Assembly (NCBI GenBank): GCA_036788195.1
Contig: DAIQNX010000012.1
Location: 14,708 to 78,707 of the forward strand
Reading direction: 5' to 3'
Length of the DNA stretch: 64,000 nt
DNA from: CALFXN01 sp937957815
GTDB lineage: Bacteria > Synergistota > Synergistia > Synergistales > Aminobacteriaceae
Part shown: positions 16,253-24,500 of the stretch, one piece after another
Layout of the letters: each line of letters starts with the position of its first letter
Position numbering within the stretch: the stretch's first letter is position 1
The notes under the pieces: model-generated
Databases searched by the model: none
Seen by the model: only the letters and a program-made list of their open reading frames with translations
Told to the model about the DNA's origin: nothing
Translations under genes and position numbers: made by a program

Positions 16253-17167
16253 ATGCGGAAGCTGTTGTGTGCGCTGTTGTTGCTGGCGATGGGGACGTCC
16301 GGCGTGGCGTGGGGGGCGTCGCGAGTGATTTTCGAGCGCGAGGGGAACATCCGGCTCTCCGACATGAGCGGGGCGAATCCCGTTCTACTCGGGAAGGGGT
16401 ACGACGCTGAAATATCGCCCGACGGCCGGAGCGTCGCGTTCACGGACTACCGGCAGGGAAGGAAGATCGCGGTGATGGACGTCGCGACGAAGAAGGTCCG
16501 CGTCCTCGCGGCCGTCCCCGGCGACAACAGCTACGGGCCGCGCTGGTCGCCCGACGGGACGAAGCTCGTCTTCAACCACTGGATCGAGGAGAAGTCCCAG
16601 TGGGTTCCCGGCGTCATCGACGCGACGGGAAAGAATCTGAAGATCTTCCGGATGGACACCGAGGGCGGCGTCCATTCGCCGTTCTGGGCCCACGACGGCA
16701 TGTCCGTGTATGCGCAGGATCTGTCGACGCTCTATCGGTTCGATACGAATGGGAAACTTCTGGAGTCGAGACCGCTCGACCCGATCGTCGGGAAAGCGGG
16801 AATATCGAGCGCGACGCGCTTCTGCGTCTCGGCCGACGGATCGGCGTGGATCTTCGACGGCGACGTCGACGAGCCGGACAATCCGATATCGAAGGCCTGG
16901 GGCGAACCGATCGCGGGCGTCTTCCTCCACACGCCCGCCGACGGAAGGACCATCCGAATCTCGCCGAAGGGGATGTCCGCCTCGGCCCCGTCGTGGGCTC
17001 CGGACGGAAAGAGCGTCCTCTTCTGCGGCGTCCGTCCCGAGGATGTCAGGAAAAAGGGAAAGAACGTGACGTTCGCGAGCCATATCTTCGTCATGCCTCT
17101 GAACGGAACCCCCGAACTCCTCGTGCGCGACGCGTCGAACCCGTCCGTTGCGACGAATCGGGAGTGA
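16253..17167 (+). CDS. Exported TolB-like beta-propeller protein
   Basis: A 304-residue protein with a signal peptide (residues 1-22, MRKLLCALLLLAMGTSG, ending AWGA). The rest is built of PD40/WD40-like blades such as GYDAEISPDGRSVAFTDY, YGPRWSPDGTKLVFNHW and ASAPSWAPDGKSVLFCG, spaced as in the TolB C-terminal propeller. The N-terminal TolB domain is absent, so it is not TolB itself. Likely a periplasmic binding or scaffold protein of unknown partner. The ATG at 16253 has GGGAGGA at ten bases. Confidence 0.82.
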   Translation: MRKLLCALLLLAMGTSGVAWGASRVIFEREGNIRLSDMSGANPVLLGKGYDAEISPDGRSVAFTDYRQGRKIAVMDVATKKVRVLAAVPGDNSYGPRWSPDGTKLVFNHWIEEKSQWVPGVIDATGKNLKIFRMDTEGGVHSPFWAHDGMSVYAQDLSTLYRFDTNGKLLESRPLDPIVGKAGISSATRFCVSADGSAWIFDGDVDEPDNPISKAWGEPIAGVFLHTPADGRTIRISPKGMSASAPSWAPDGKSVLFCGVRPEDVRKKGKNVTFASHIFVMPLNGTPELLVRDASNPSVATNRE

Positions 17168-17228
17168 ATTCCACGTAAAACCGCAGGTATCGAATGGAGA
17201 GACTTTCCAGGCAAATTCGCTATAGGCC

Positions 17229-17256
17229 TTGCAATTTTGTACAATGATATTAGAAT
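17229..17256 (+). promoter_or_regulatory. Promoter upstream of the TM1266/hydG leader
   Basis: TTGCAA (17229-17234), 16-base spacer, TAGAAT (17251-17256), in a conspicuously AT-rich patch. The predicted start near 17263 leaves a leader of about 205 bases before the first codon at 17470. Confidence 0.65.
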
Positions 17257-17261
17257 AGCGT

Positions 17262-17450
17262 AAAGTAGAATACGTTTATGGAAGAAACTTCAAATATCCG
17301 TTCTGTCGGGGCATTCCCGGCAGGAGGGAGACGAGGTTTCTTACCGGAGAATCCGTTTGTCCGGACATGTCCGTTCAAGGGGAGAAGACGCCGGAACACT
17401 GCGTTTGAACGTTCGGGAGCCCTTCGCCTTTGGCGGGGGCTCTTTTTTTT
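17262..17450 (+). ncRNA. Structured leader RNA, candidate cis-regulator of hydG
   Basis: No protein is evident in this stretch. Several helices can form: CTGTCGGG/CCCGGCAG around 17310-17330, the 12-base perfect palindrome CGGACATGTCCG at 17362-17373, and GTTCAA/TTGAAC (17373-17378 with 17405-17410). A terminator follows only 20 bases before the start codon. AAGGG at 17377-17381 could instead pair with CCCTT in the terminator's left arm. It matches none of the riboswitch cores I can recall by eye. It could also simply be the trailer of the upstream propeller gene. Confidence 0.45.
17417..17450 (+). terminator. Intrinsic terminator just before the TM1266-type gene
   Basis: The stem GAGCCC-TT-CGCC / GGCG-G-GGGCTC with a three-base loop is followed by eight Ts (17443-17450). 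The ribosome site begins five bases later. It either ends the propeller-gene transcript or acts as the attenuator for the promoter at 17229. Confidence 0.85.
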
Positions 17451-17469
17451 GCGAAAGGAGGGATCGTCT

Positions 17470-17718
17470 ATGGAGGAAACGCGGATCGCCATCGTGGCCG
17501 TCATCGTGGAGGACTTCGGGAGCGCCATGGAGGTCAACGAAACGCTGCATCAGTTCGGATCGCTCATCGTCGGACGGATGGGACTTCCGTACAGGGACAG
17601 GGGGCTTCACGTCATCGCCCTCATTCTCGACGGCGAACCGGACAGGATCAGCGCCCTCACGGGGAAGCTCGGGAAAATCCCGCATGTGACCGTCAAGGCC
17701 GCGATGACGAAAAAATAG
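17470..17718 (+). CDS. TM1266-type iron-only hydrogenase system regulator
   Basis: An 82-residue ACT-like small protein. It starts EETRIAIVAVIVEDFGSA and contains the family block VGRMGLPYRDRGLHVIALIL. Members are found next to [FeFe]-hydrogenase maturation genes and are annotated as putative regulators. The biochemical role is not established. The ATG at 17470 has AAAGGAGGG eight bases upstream. The stop lies 31 bases before hydG, so the two are one transcript behind the structured leader. Confidence 0.88.
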   Translation: MEETRIAIVAVIVEDFGSAMEVNETLHQFGSLIVGRMGLPYRDRGLHVIALILDGEPDRISALTGKLGKIPHVTVKAAMTKK

Positions 17719-17749
17719 ACCGCCGGCCCATCGAAAAGGAGGAATTTTC

Positions 17750-19180
17750 GTGTACGACATGCCCCAGTTCCACGATTCGTCGTTCATCGACGACGGAGAA
17801 GTCCGCGCGTCGCTCGAAGAGGGATCCCGCCGATCCGGAGACAGGGGGTACATCCGATCCCTTCTCGACAAGGCGCGCGGATACCACGGACTGACGCACA
17901 GGGAGGCCGCGGCGCTGCTCTCGATGACAGATCCGGAGCTCGTCCACGAGCTCTACGCGCTCGCGAAGGAGGTCAAGGAGGCGATCTACGGCCGGAGGAT
18001 CGTCCTGTTCGCGCCGCTCTACGTCGCTAACCACTGCGTCAACGGCTGCGTCTACTGCGGCTTCCACAGGGGAAACGAATCGATGCGCCGCAAGAAGCTC
18101 TCGATGGAGGAGATCGACCTCGAATGCGACGCCATCCTCGCGATGGGACACAAACGCATCGCCCTCGAGGCCGGCGAAGATCCCGTCAACATCCCGCTCG
18201 ACTACATCGTTCAGTGCATGGAGCGGGTCTACGCGTACCGGAACGCGCAGGGGGACTCGATCCGCAGGATCAACGTCAATATCGCCGCGACGACCGTCGG
18301 GGAATACCGCCGTCTGAAGCAGGCGGGAATCGGAACGTTCATTCTCTTCCAGGAGACATTTCACCGCCCCACCTACGCGGCGGTACATCCGTCGGGACCG
18401 AAGCGCGACTACGACTGGCACACCACCGCGCTGCACAGGGCCCAGGAAGGCGGGATCGACGACGTTGGCACGGGCGTCCTCTACGGCCTCTACGACTACA
18501 GGTACGAACTCGTTGCGCAGCTCATGCTCGCGGAGCACATGGACGGCGTCCTCGGCGTCGGCCCCCATACGATTTCCGTTCCGCGGCTCCGGGAGGCGGA
18601 AGGCGTCGACCTCGCGAAGTTTCCATACCTGATCACCGACGAACAGTTCCTGCGGATCATCGCCGTCATCCGCGTCACCACGCCGTACACGGGAATGATT
18701 CTCTCGACGAGGGAAAACCCGGAGACGCGACGTCTCGCTCTGGATCTCGGCATTTCGCAGGTGAGCGCGGGGTCGTGCACGGGCATCGGCGGATACCACA
18801 GCGAGATCGGACGGCGCGCCCGCGCGGACGACACCGCCCAGTTCCGCGTCTCCGACGAGCGTTCCCCCGAAGAGATCCTCACGTGGCTCTGCGAGGACGG
18901 ATACATCCCGAGCTTCTGCACGGCCTGCTACCGGCAGGGGCGCACGGGGGACCGCTTCATGTCCCTCGCGAAGTCCGGGCAGATCCGCAACATCTGCCAG
19001 CCGAACGCCCTGCAGACGTTCAAGGAGTACCTTCACGGCTACGGGTCGGACGCCCTCCGGCGGCTCGGGGAGTCGGTGATCGCGAAAGAAGTCGAGAAGA
19101 TCCCGAGCGACAGGGTCCGCGCCCTGACCAGAGAGCGGCTCGAACGTCTCGAAAAGGGCGAGAAGGATCTCTACTTCTAG
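17750..19180 (+). CDS. hydG: [FeFe]-hydrogenase maturase, radical SAM tyrosine lyase HydG
   Basis: A 476-residue radical SAM enzyme that cleaves tyrosine to p-cresol, CO and cyanide and builds the Fe(CO)2CN synthon for the H-cluster. The SAM cluster motif is Cys96-x3-Cys100-x2-Cys103 (NHCVNGCVYCGF). The auxiliary cluster ligands that define HydG over ThiH lie near residues 390-416, with CTAC followed about 22 residues on by another Cys. Start is GTG 17750, seven bases after AAAAGGAGG. hydE, hydF and the hydrogenase itself are not in this window. Confidence 0.95.
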   Translation: MYDMPQFHDSSFIDDGEVRASLEEGSRRSGDRGYIRSLLDKARGYHGLTHREAAALLSMTDPELVHELYALAKEVKEAIYGRRIVLFAPLYVANHCVNGCVYCGFHRGNESMRRKKLSMEEIDLECDAILAMGHKRIALEAGEDPVNIPLDYIVQCMERVYAYRNAQGDSIRRINVNIAATTVGEYRRLKQAGIGTFILFQETFHRPTYAAVHPSGPKRDYDWHTTALHRAQEGGIDDVGTGVLYGLYDYRYELVAQLMLAEHMDGVLGVGPHTISVPRLREAEGVDLAKFPYLITDEQFLRIIAVIRVTTPYTGMILSTRENPETRRLALDLGISQVSAGSCTGIGGYHSEIGRRARADDTAQFRVSDERSPEEILTWLCEDGYIPSFCTACYRQGRTGDRFMSLAKSGQIRNICQPNALQTFKEYLHGYGSDALRRLGESVIAKEVEKIPSDRVRALTRERLERLEKGEKDLYF

Positions 19181-19205
19181 CCCTCACGCACACGGGTATC
19201 GGCGG

Positions 19206-20768
19206 CTACGCCCCGAAGCGCTCCCAGCCGCCGATAACGCCCTTCGAAAGTTTTCCGCCCGCGAAGACGTACGCGGCCTGCGCGTCCCTGAGGCCCGTTC
19301 CCGACAGCGTCGAAATGTCGCGGTCGAGGACGACCAGGTCCGCCGCGAAGCCCGCCTCGATTCTTCCGAGCCGGTGATCCTGTCCGATCGCGCGGTTCGG
19401 GTTCGAAGTGAAGAGCGAAATGCATTCTTCGAGCGTCAGCCGCTCTTCGGGGGCGCTGACGCGTCTCCCCTCCCAATCGGAGCGTTCCATGAGCGCCCAG
19501 AGAGAGAGCCACGGATCGACCGACTCCACGGGCGCGTCGCTCGACGCCGAGACGCACAACCCCTCGTTCAGAAGGGAGCGCCACGCATAGGCCCAGGGCA
19601 TTCGGTCCTTTCCCAGACGGCCTTCGGCCATGTTCATGTCGCTCGGGACGAACGACGGCTGGATCTCGCAGAACAGGCCGAGTTCGGCGAGAGCGCGCCG
19701 CTGGTCCGGGCGGCAGACCATCACGTGATTGATCCGGTCGCGAAGACGGCACTCGCGGCCGAACTCCGCGTCCACGCGCCGGATGCAGCGGATCGCCTGG
19801 TCGAGCGCGGCGTCGCCGATCGCGTGGAGCATCGTCTGCGCGCCGCGCTCCCGCGCGGCGCGCAGCTTGTGGGTCACGGCGTCGTCGCTCCAGTTCAGGA
19901 CGCCCGACTCGCCCGCCGCGTCCGCGTACGGGGATGAGAGGGCCGCCGTTCGGCCGCCGAGGCTGCCGTCGAGGAAGATCTTGAGCCCCTGGTAGTGAAT
20001 CCATCCGTCGCCGAAGGCCGTCGGCAGCGCCGGGCATGCGAGGTCGTCGTGATACGAGAAGATCCGGATCGGAAGGGCCCCTTCCCGCCGAAGCTCCGCG
20101 TACAGCGACAGGTCCTCCTCCATTCCGTAGTCGTCCGCGCCGCACGGATGCGCGCAGGTCACGCCCCACGACGCCAGCTCGAAACACGCCGACCGCAACG
20201 CTTCCTTCAGCGCGGGGCGGGTGAAGACGTTCCGCTCCATAGCCCGGAGCGCCGGGATCGCGTCGCGTTCGAGCAGGATCCCGTCGGGGCTGTCGATCCC
20301 CGAGAGCGCGAGCGCCTTGCCGTCCGCGACGTTGATGTGCGTGCACACGCGCTGCAGCAGGATCGGGTTCGGGATGCCCAGCGCGTCGAGGTCGCGACGC
20401 GCAAACGAACGTCCCTCCGGCCACCGCGTGTCGTTGTAGTTCCATCCGCGGATCCAGCGCTCCGCGGGCAACCGTCGCGCTTCCTCCCGCACCATTTCGA
20501 GCGCGTCGGCCAAGGACTTCGCGGACGAGAGATCGAGAAGCGTCCGCTGCTTCGCCCATGTCGACAGGTGCAGGTGCCCGTCCGTGACGCCCGGCAGGAC
20601 GGACTCTCCCGAGAGCCGAAGCTCCCGCGATCCCGCCGGCGCGCGGGGGCGGACTTCGTCCTCGGCGCCGACGGCCGCGATCGAATCGCCCGACAGAAGA
20701 ACGGACGCCCCCCGTACGAAACCGGCCCCCCTCCAGACTGCGCCTCCGGTAATGAGCAGATTGTCCAC
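19206..20768 (-). CDS. Amidohydrolase family 3 protein (YtcJ-like)
   Basis: A 520-residue metal-dependent hydrolase of the amidohydrolase superfamily. The order of motifs fits YtcJ-type enzymes: an N-terminal beta-sandwich strand (LLITGGAVWRG), PGVTDGHLHL with the first metal His pair, KIFLDGSLGGRTAALSSPY, MLHAIGDAALDQAI (metal His), SSDAPVE (metal Asp), and the C-terminal sandwich IEAGFAADLVVLDRDI. The substrate is unknown, and amide or carbamate hydrolysis is the family norm. GTG 20768 is preferred to GTG 20777, since AAGGGG runs into the latter. It is tail-to-tail with hydG. Confidence 0.88.
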   Translation of the reverse strand: MDNLLITGGAVWRGAGFVRGASVLLSGDSIAAVGAEDEVRPRAPAGSRELRLSGESVLPGVTDGHLHLSTWAKQRTLLDLSSAKSLADALEMVREEARRLPAERWIRGWNYNDTRWPEGRSFARRDLDALGIPNPILLQRVCTHINVADGKALALSGIDSPDGILLERDAIPALRAMERNVFTRPALKEALRSACFELASWGVTCAHPCGADDYGMEEDLSLYAELRREGALPIRIFSYHDDLACPALPTAFGDGWIHYQGLKIFLDGSLGGRTAALSSPYADAAGESGVLNWSDDAVTHKLRAARERGAQTMLHAIGDAALDQAIRCIRRVDAEFGRECRLRDRINHVMVCRPDQRRALAELGLFCEIQPSFVPSDMNMAEGRLGKDRMPWAYAWRSLLNEGLCVSASSDAPVESVDPWLSLWALMERSDWEGRRVSAPEERLTLEECISLFTSNPNRAIGQDHRLGRIEAGFAADLVVLDRDISTLSGTGLRDAQAAYVFAGGKLSKGVIGGWERFGA

Positions 20769-20883
20769 ACGCGACACCCCTTCAATCGAAATGTACCGGA
20801 ATTATACCCTTTCCCGCTTCCCCCTGACGGCGCTCGCCGTCGCGCCACGCAACATCAGCGAACGTCAATCATTTCGCACACAT

Positions 20884-20944
20884 GTCGGCCGAAGACAAGC
20901 GCAAAACGCGCGCTCTGAAGGGCGTTTCAGGGCGCGCGGCCGAC
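20884..20944. repeat. Long inverted repeat in the gap before the secreted-protein cluster
   Basis: Nested arms: GTCGGCCG (20884-20891) pairs with CGGCCGAC (20937-20944), and inside it GCGCGCTCTGAA (20908-20919) pairs with TTCAGGGCGCGC (20926-20937) with one wobble. It lies in the 280-base gap between divergent genes at 20768 and 21049. No T-run follows, so it may be an operator, an RNA structure or a dispersed palindromic element. Confidence 0.5.
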
Positions 20945-20960
20945 TTCCGGAAATACGCGT

Positions 20961-20990
20961 CTGGAAAGGCGCCTCGAAATGATGTATTAT
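20961..20990 (+). promoter_or_regulatory. Weak candidate promoter for the 21049 gene
   Basis: CTGGAA (20961-20966), 18-base spacer, TATTAT (20985-20990). The same spacing with CTGGCA and TATTAT occurs before the third gene of the cluster (26066-26095). The -35 match is poor. Confidence 0.35.
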
Positions 20991-21006
20991 GCAGAAAAAT
21001 TAAACT

Positions 21007-21032
21007 CCGTCGGAGAGACAGCCCTCCGACGG
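21007..21032 (+). promoter_or_regulatory. 5' UTR hairpin abutting the ribosome site of the 21049 gene
   Basis: A perfect 9-bp stem CCGTCGGAG / CTCCGACGG with an eight-base loop ends one base before the GAAAGGAG ribosome site. It could stabilise the mRNA or tune translation of the first gene in the secreted-protein cluster. Confidence 0.5.
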
Positions 21033-21048
21033 GAAAGGAGATCTTCCG

Positions 21049-21564
21049 ATGACTCCGCGCTCCGTTGTCGTTCTTGCCGCCACGGCGTTTATCTGGTCGG
21101 GAACGCCGTTTTTCACATCGGAGGCGATCGTTCCGGCGGCGTCCGGAAGCGCACTCCCGTCCGTCATGGACCTCCCGTCGACATCGCTCCTCCGCGGCCG
21201 GCTCGACGCGCTCATCCGGCTCCGCGAGGAACGCGCCGCGACGGCCGGGCCGAACGAAACCTCGCCGCTCACGTCCGCGGTCCGGAAGGCCATCCTGTCA
21301 CTCCCCGCGCTCCGCGAGGCGATGGACGGGCCGCTCGTGCGACAGCGCCCGACCGGTTCAATGCGGCTTCTCTCGGCCGAGGACGCGGCGGGCGGATCGA
21401 AACGCCTTCGCGTTCGCGCGGGAGTCGAGCGCCGAACGGACGCAGCGTCTCCGGCGGCGCGCGTCGAGGTCGTCGTCGAGGTCGTCGTGAACGTCGAAGG
21501 CCTGCCGGTCCGGACGCTCACGATCGGCGAGGACGACCCGGAATTCCTGGCGCTCTTCGACTGA
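21049..21564 (+). CDS. Exported hypothetical protein, 171 residues
   Basis: Not recognised. The N-terminus has a signal-like hydrophobic stretch (VVVLAATAFIWSGTPFF), and a cleavage region near residues 25-33 is plausible. The rest is charged and Arg/Glu rich, with a valine-rich beta segment VEVVVEVVVNVEGLPV near the C-terminus. The ATG at 21049 has AAAGGAG eight bases upstream. It precedes the 1456-residue gene by 25 bases and is probably co-transcribed as the first gene of the cluster. Codon use matches the surroundings. Confidence 0.65.
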   Translation: MTPRSVVVLAATAFIWSGTPFFTSEAIVPAASGSALPSVMDLPSTSLLRGRLDALIRLREERAATAGPNETSPLTSAVRKAILSLPALREAMDGPLVRQRPTGSMRLLSAEDAAGGSKRLRVRAGVERRTDAASPAARVEVVVEVVVNVEGLPVRTLTIGEDDPEFLALFD

Positions 21565-21589
21565 CCGAAGAAAGGGGGAAATGAGGGCC

Positions 21590-24500
21590 ATGGCGCATCT
21601 CCGCGAACATCCGGGAACCGCCCGCGTCCGTTTCGCCGCGTTGCTGTCGCTGCTGTGCGTCCTGTTTTCGGTTTTTCCGGCGCAGCCGGTCCTCGGGGCG
21701 GATCCCCCGCCGGACGAGGTCGTCGGAAAGGTCTCCGTCACGCTGCCGCCGAAGGAGAAGAAGCCCCCCGACGATCCGGAGGCGGCGAAACGCATCGAAA
21801 GCCGCGCCGGAGGGCTCCTGAAGGAGCAGCTCGACTGGCACGCGGCCTACGTCAGGGATCCGGACGGGACACTCTCTCCGGCCGCGCAGGCGACGCTCGC
21901 GCTCGCACGCGACCCCGGATACGGCCGTTCGCAGGCGGTCCAGAACCTCGGCAACGGCGGCGAACGCGTCCGGCCGCTGATCCGGAGTCTCGACGTGGGG
22001 CGGCACGAACTCCTCAAGCACATCTACCGCCGCGCGATGATCCTCGCGAACGAAAAGCTCGCCTCTGCCGGCCTCTCCCCGCTGAACACGCTCCAGGCGG
22101 TCAACGCGGGCGGCACGGGAGACTACACGCGCGACCAGGACATCACGGTCTTCGCGGGAGACCCCGTCCGCGAGAAGGCCTTCTTCGACGCCGTCGAGAT
22201 CGTCGCGCGCGACGAACTGCACCTCGCGACCGACGTGAAGCCGACGGGAGGCATCGACTTCCCGCAGATCGAGGTGACGTTCTTCCGCGGCACGAACGAC
22301 CTTCCCGACGCGCGCTTCGCGACCGACGTCGAGGAGTTCGCGCTGAAATACCGGAAGGCGATCGCGAACCAGGCGGCCGACAAGGAAGCCTATAAGGGCG
22401 GCGGCGCGGACATCGAGGTCAAGGGGCGGCGCGTTCCCGGAAAGATGTACGTCCAGCAGCTCACTTGGGTCGACGGACGCCCCGTCTACGTCGCGGAGAC
22501 ACCGCGGAACTTCCGCGAGGGCGCGAGCATGTTCTCCGGAACCGCGCCGGAACGCTGGCAGCGCTTCGAGCGGGCCGCGCATATCTTCAGCGACCTCGTT
22601 CAGGGAAGCCAGCATTATGAAGGCGCGCATCACGACCTCTCGAAGGGGCCGCTCAAGTACGCCGGACGGGCGATCGAACACCTGTGCGCGATCTACGGCA
22701 TGAAGCCCTGGCCGGAACTCAAACCGGAGGACCGCACCGAATTGCTGCGCCGCGTCTGGCCCCACATCGACCCGAAAACGCAACAGGGCGGCCGGATCTA
22801 TGCGCAGATCGCCGACGCCCTCGATACGGCCGTCCACGTGAAGACGAAAAAGGAGCTTCCCGGCGGCCTCGACGCCGCGCAGGCGGCCAAGGCCGACAAG
22901 ATCGCGCTCGCGTTCCTCCGGAATGCGACGGGCGTGACCCTGTCGAAGATGGCGCAGGACATGCTGAACCCGCCCGCGTTCGACTCGAAGGCGATGCGCG
23001 CGCTCGCGGGCGACGCCTGGGACCGGATGTCGGCCGTCGAGCGTTTCCGCTTCGCGCGGACGAAGGATGAAACGTTCCGCGCCGCGACGGGGCGCGCGAG
23101 CATGGAGAACCTTCTCGTCGCGATGTCGATGCTTCGCGCGACGGATGTCTCCGGCGGCAGGACGCTTCCCGACGGCCCCGGAGGACGCATGCTCGCGCGC
23201 GTGATCTCCGGCGCGAACCCGGAGCTGCGTCCGATCCTGACGCTGGCCGGAGAGTACGCGGAGGTCTGGGTCCGCAGGCAGCAGACAAGCGATCCGAAGG
23301 TTCACGCCGAATGCGATGCGGCGATGTCGGACATCCGCGGGAAGCTCAAGCGCGTCTGCCCGCTGGCGCCGGCCGAAATGCCGGGCGCTGCGCTGCTGCG
23401 AAAAGCCGCGCGCGACGGCCCGCGGACGGTGCTCGAGGCGGAGTCCCGCCCGGGACGGAGCTGGCTTTCGCCCGAGGCGGCCGAGGTCAGAAATGCGTTC
23501 ATGGAACACCTTCGCGCCGCCTTCCCGAGCCATGCGGAGGAGTGGAAGAACTTCCGCGCGACCGTCGAGGACATTGGAATGAAGGGGTACGTCGCGCGGC
23601 GCGTGCTCGACGAGGCGTTCCAGTGGGACACGCTGGCCGACGCACTGACGCTCGTCGAGATGTACCAGGGCGGCGCGTCGTGGCGGGACTACGGGACGTT
23701 CATCGGCATCAACCTGGCGTCGCGGATCCACTGGGGCATCGGCCCGCTGATCCAGGCCGTCGGGGTGCGCGACGAAAAGGCCGTCAAAGAACTCGGAAAA
23801 AACCTGGTCTTCATGACGCTCTCGCGCGTCGTCCCGTGGGCCGCGTCCGCAAAGATCGCGTTCGACGTCATGCGCGGAACGGTCGTGGTCACGGTCGGAT
23901 GGGCCGTGAACCAGGCCAACGTCGCGACGATCGACGCGCTCTATACGGGCGAGGCCGGGCGGACGGACGCAGGCGCGGCGGGGACGGCCCGGGGCCGCAT
24001 CCGAGACTCGGGGACATGCGTTCTGCCGGAAAATCACGTCCTTCGCACGACTCCGCCGGGCGAACGCGACGTCGTGATCGACATCGACCGGGACGCGGTC
24101 TATACGGACGCGATCCGCCGCTGGACGGGCGCCGACCCCGACGAGGTTCCGCGCGCCTCGCCGCCGCGCGCGGACGCGGCTTCGTTCGTGACGGCCCACG
24201 ACGCGTTCGTGCGGATCCTGATGCGGCAGGCGGAGCAGTTCGGCCCCACGTGGGTGCAGGAGCCGGGCAAACAGTTCTTCCCGCTCCGTCTCGGCGAAAA
24301 AGAGGTCGAAGACGCGCTGCGGGCGCTCGAACCCTTCATCCGCAACAACGCGGTGCGCGAGGCGGACGTCGTGCTCTCGGAGGTCGCCGCGCGCGGATAC
24401 CGCTCCTATATGGAAGAAGAGGGGACCGACGTCATCCGGGAGGGGCTCATCCGCCGCTACGCGTCGGACGTCCTCGGCGGCATGATCCAGCACTGGCATG

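Noticed and set aside
16253..17167. Calling the propeller protein TolB.
   Set aside because: It lacks the N-terminal TolB domain and there are no tol or pal genes nearby.
17262..17450. A SRP RNA, 6S RNA or known riboswitch upstream of the TM1266-type gene.
   Set aside because: The SRP core GGTCAGG...GGAAGG is absent, the two ends do not pair as in 6S RNA, and no familiar riboswitch core was recognised. It is kept as an unclassified leader.
17278..17469. An N-terminal extension of the TM1266-type protein back to 17278.
   Set aside because: The stretch crosses the terminator and its T-run, and the AAAGGAGGG site and family length both support the start at 17470.
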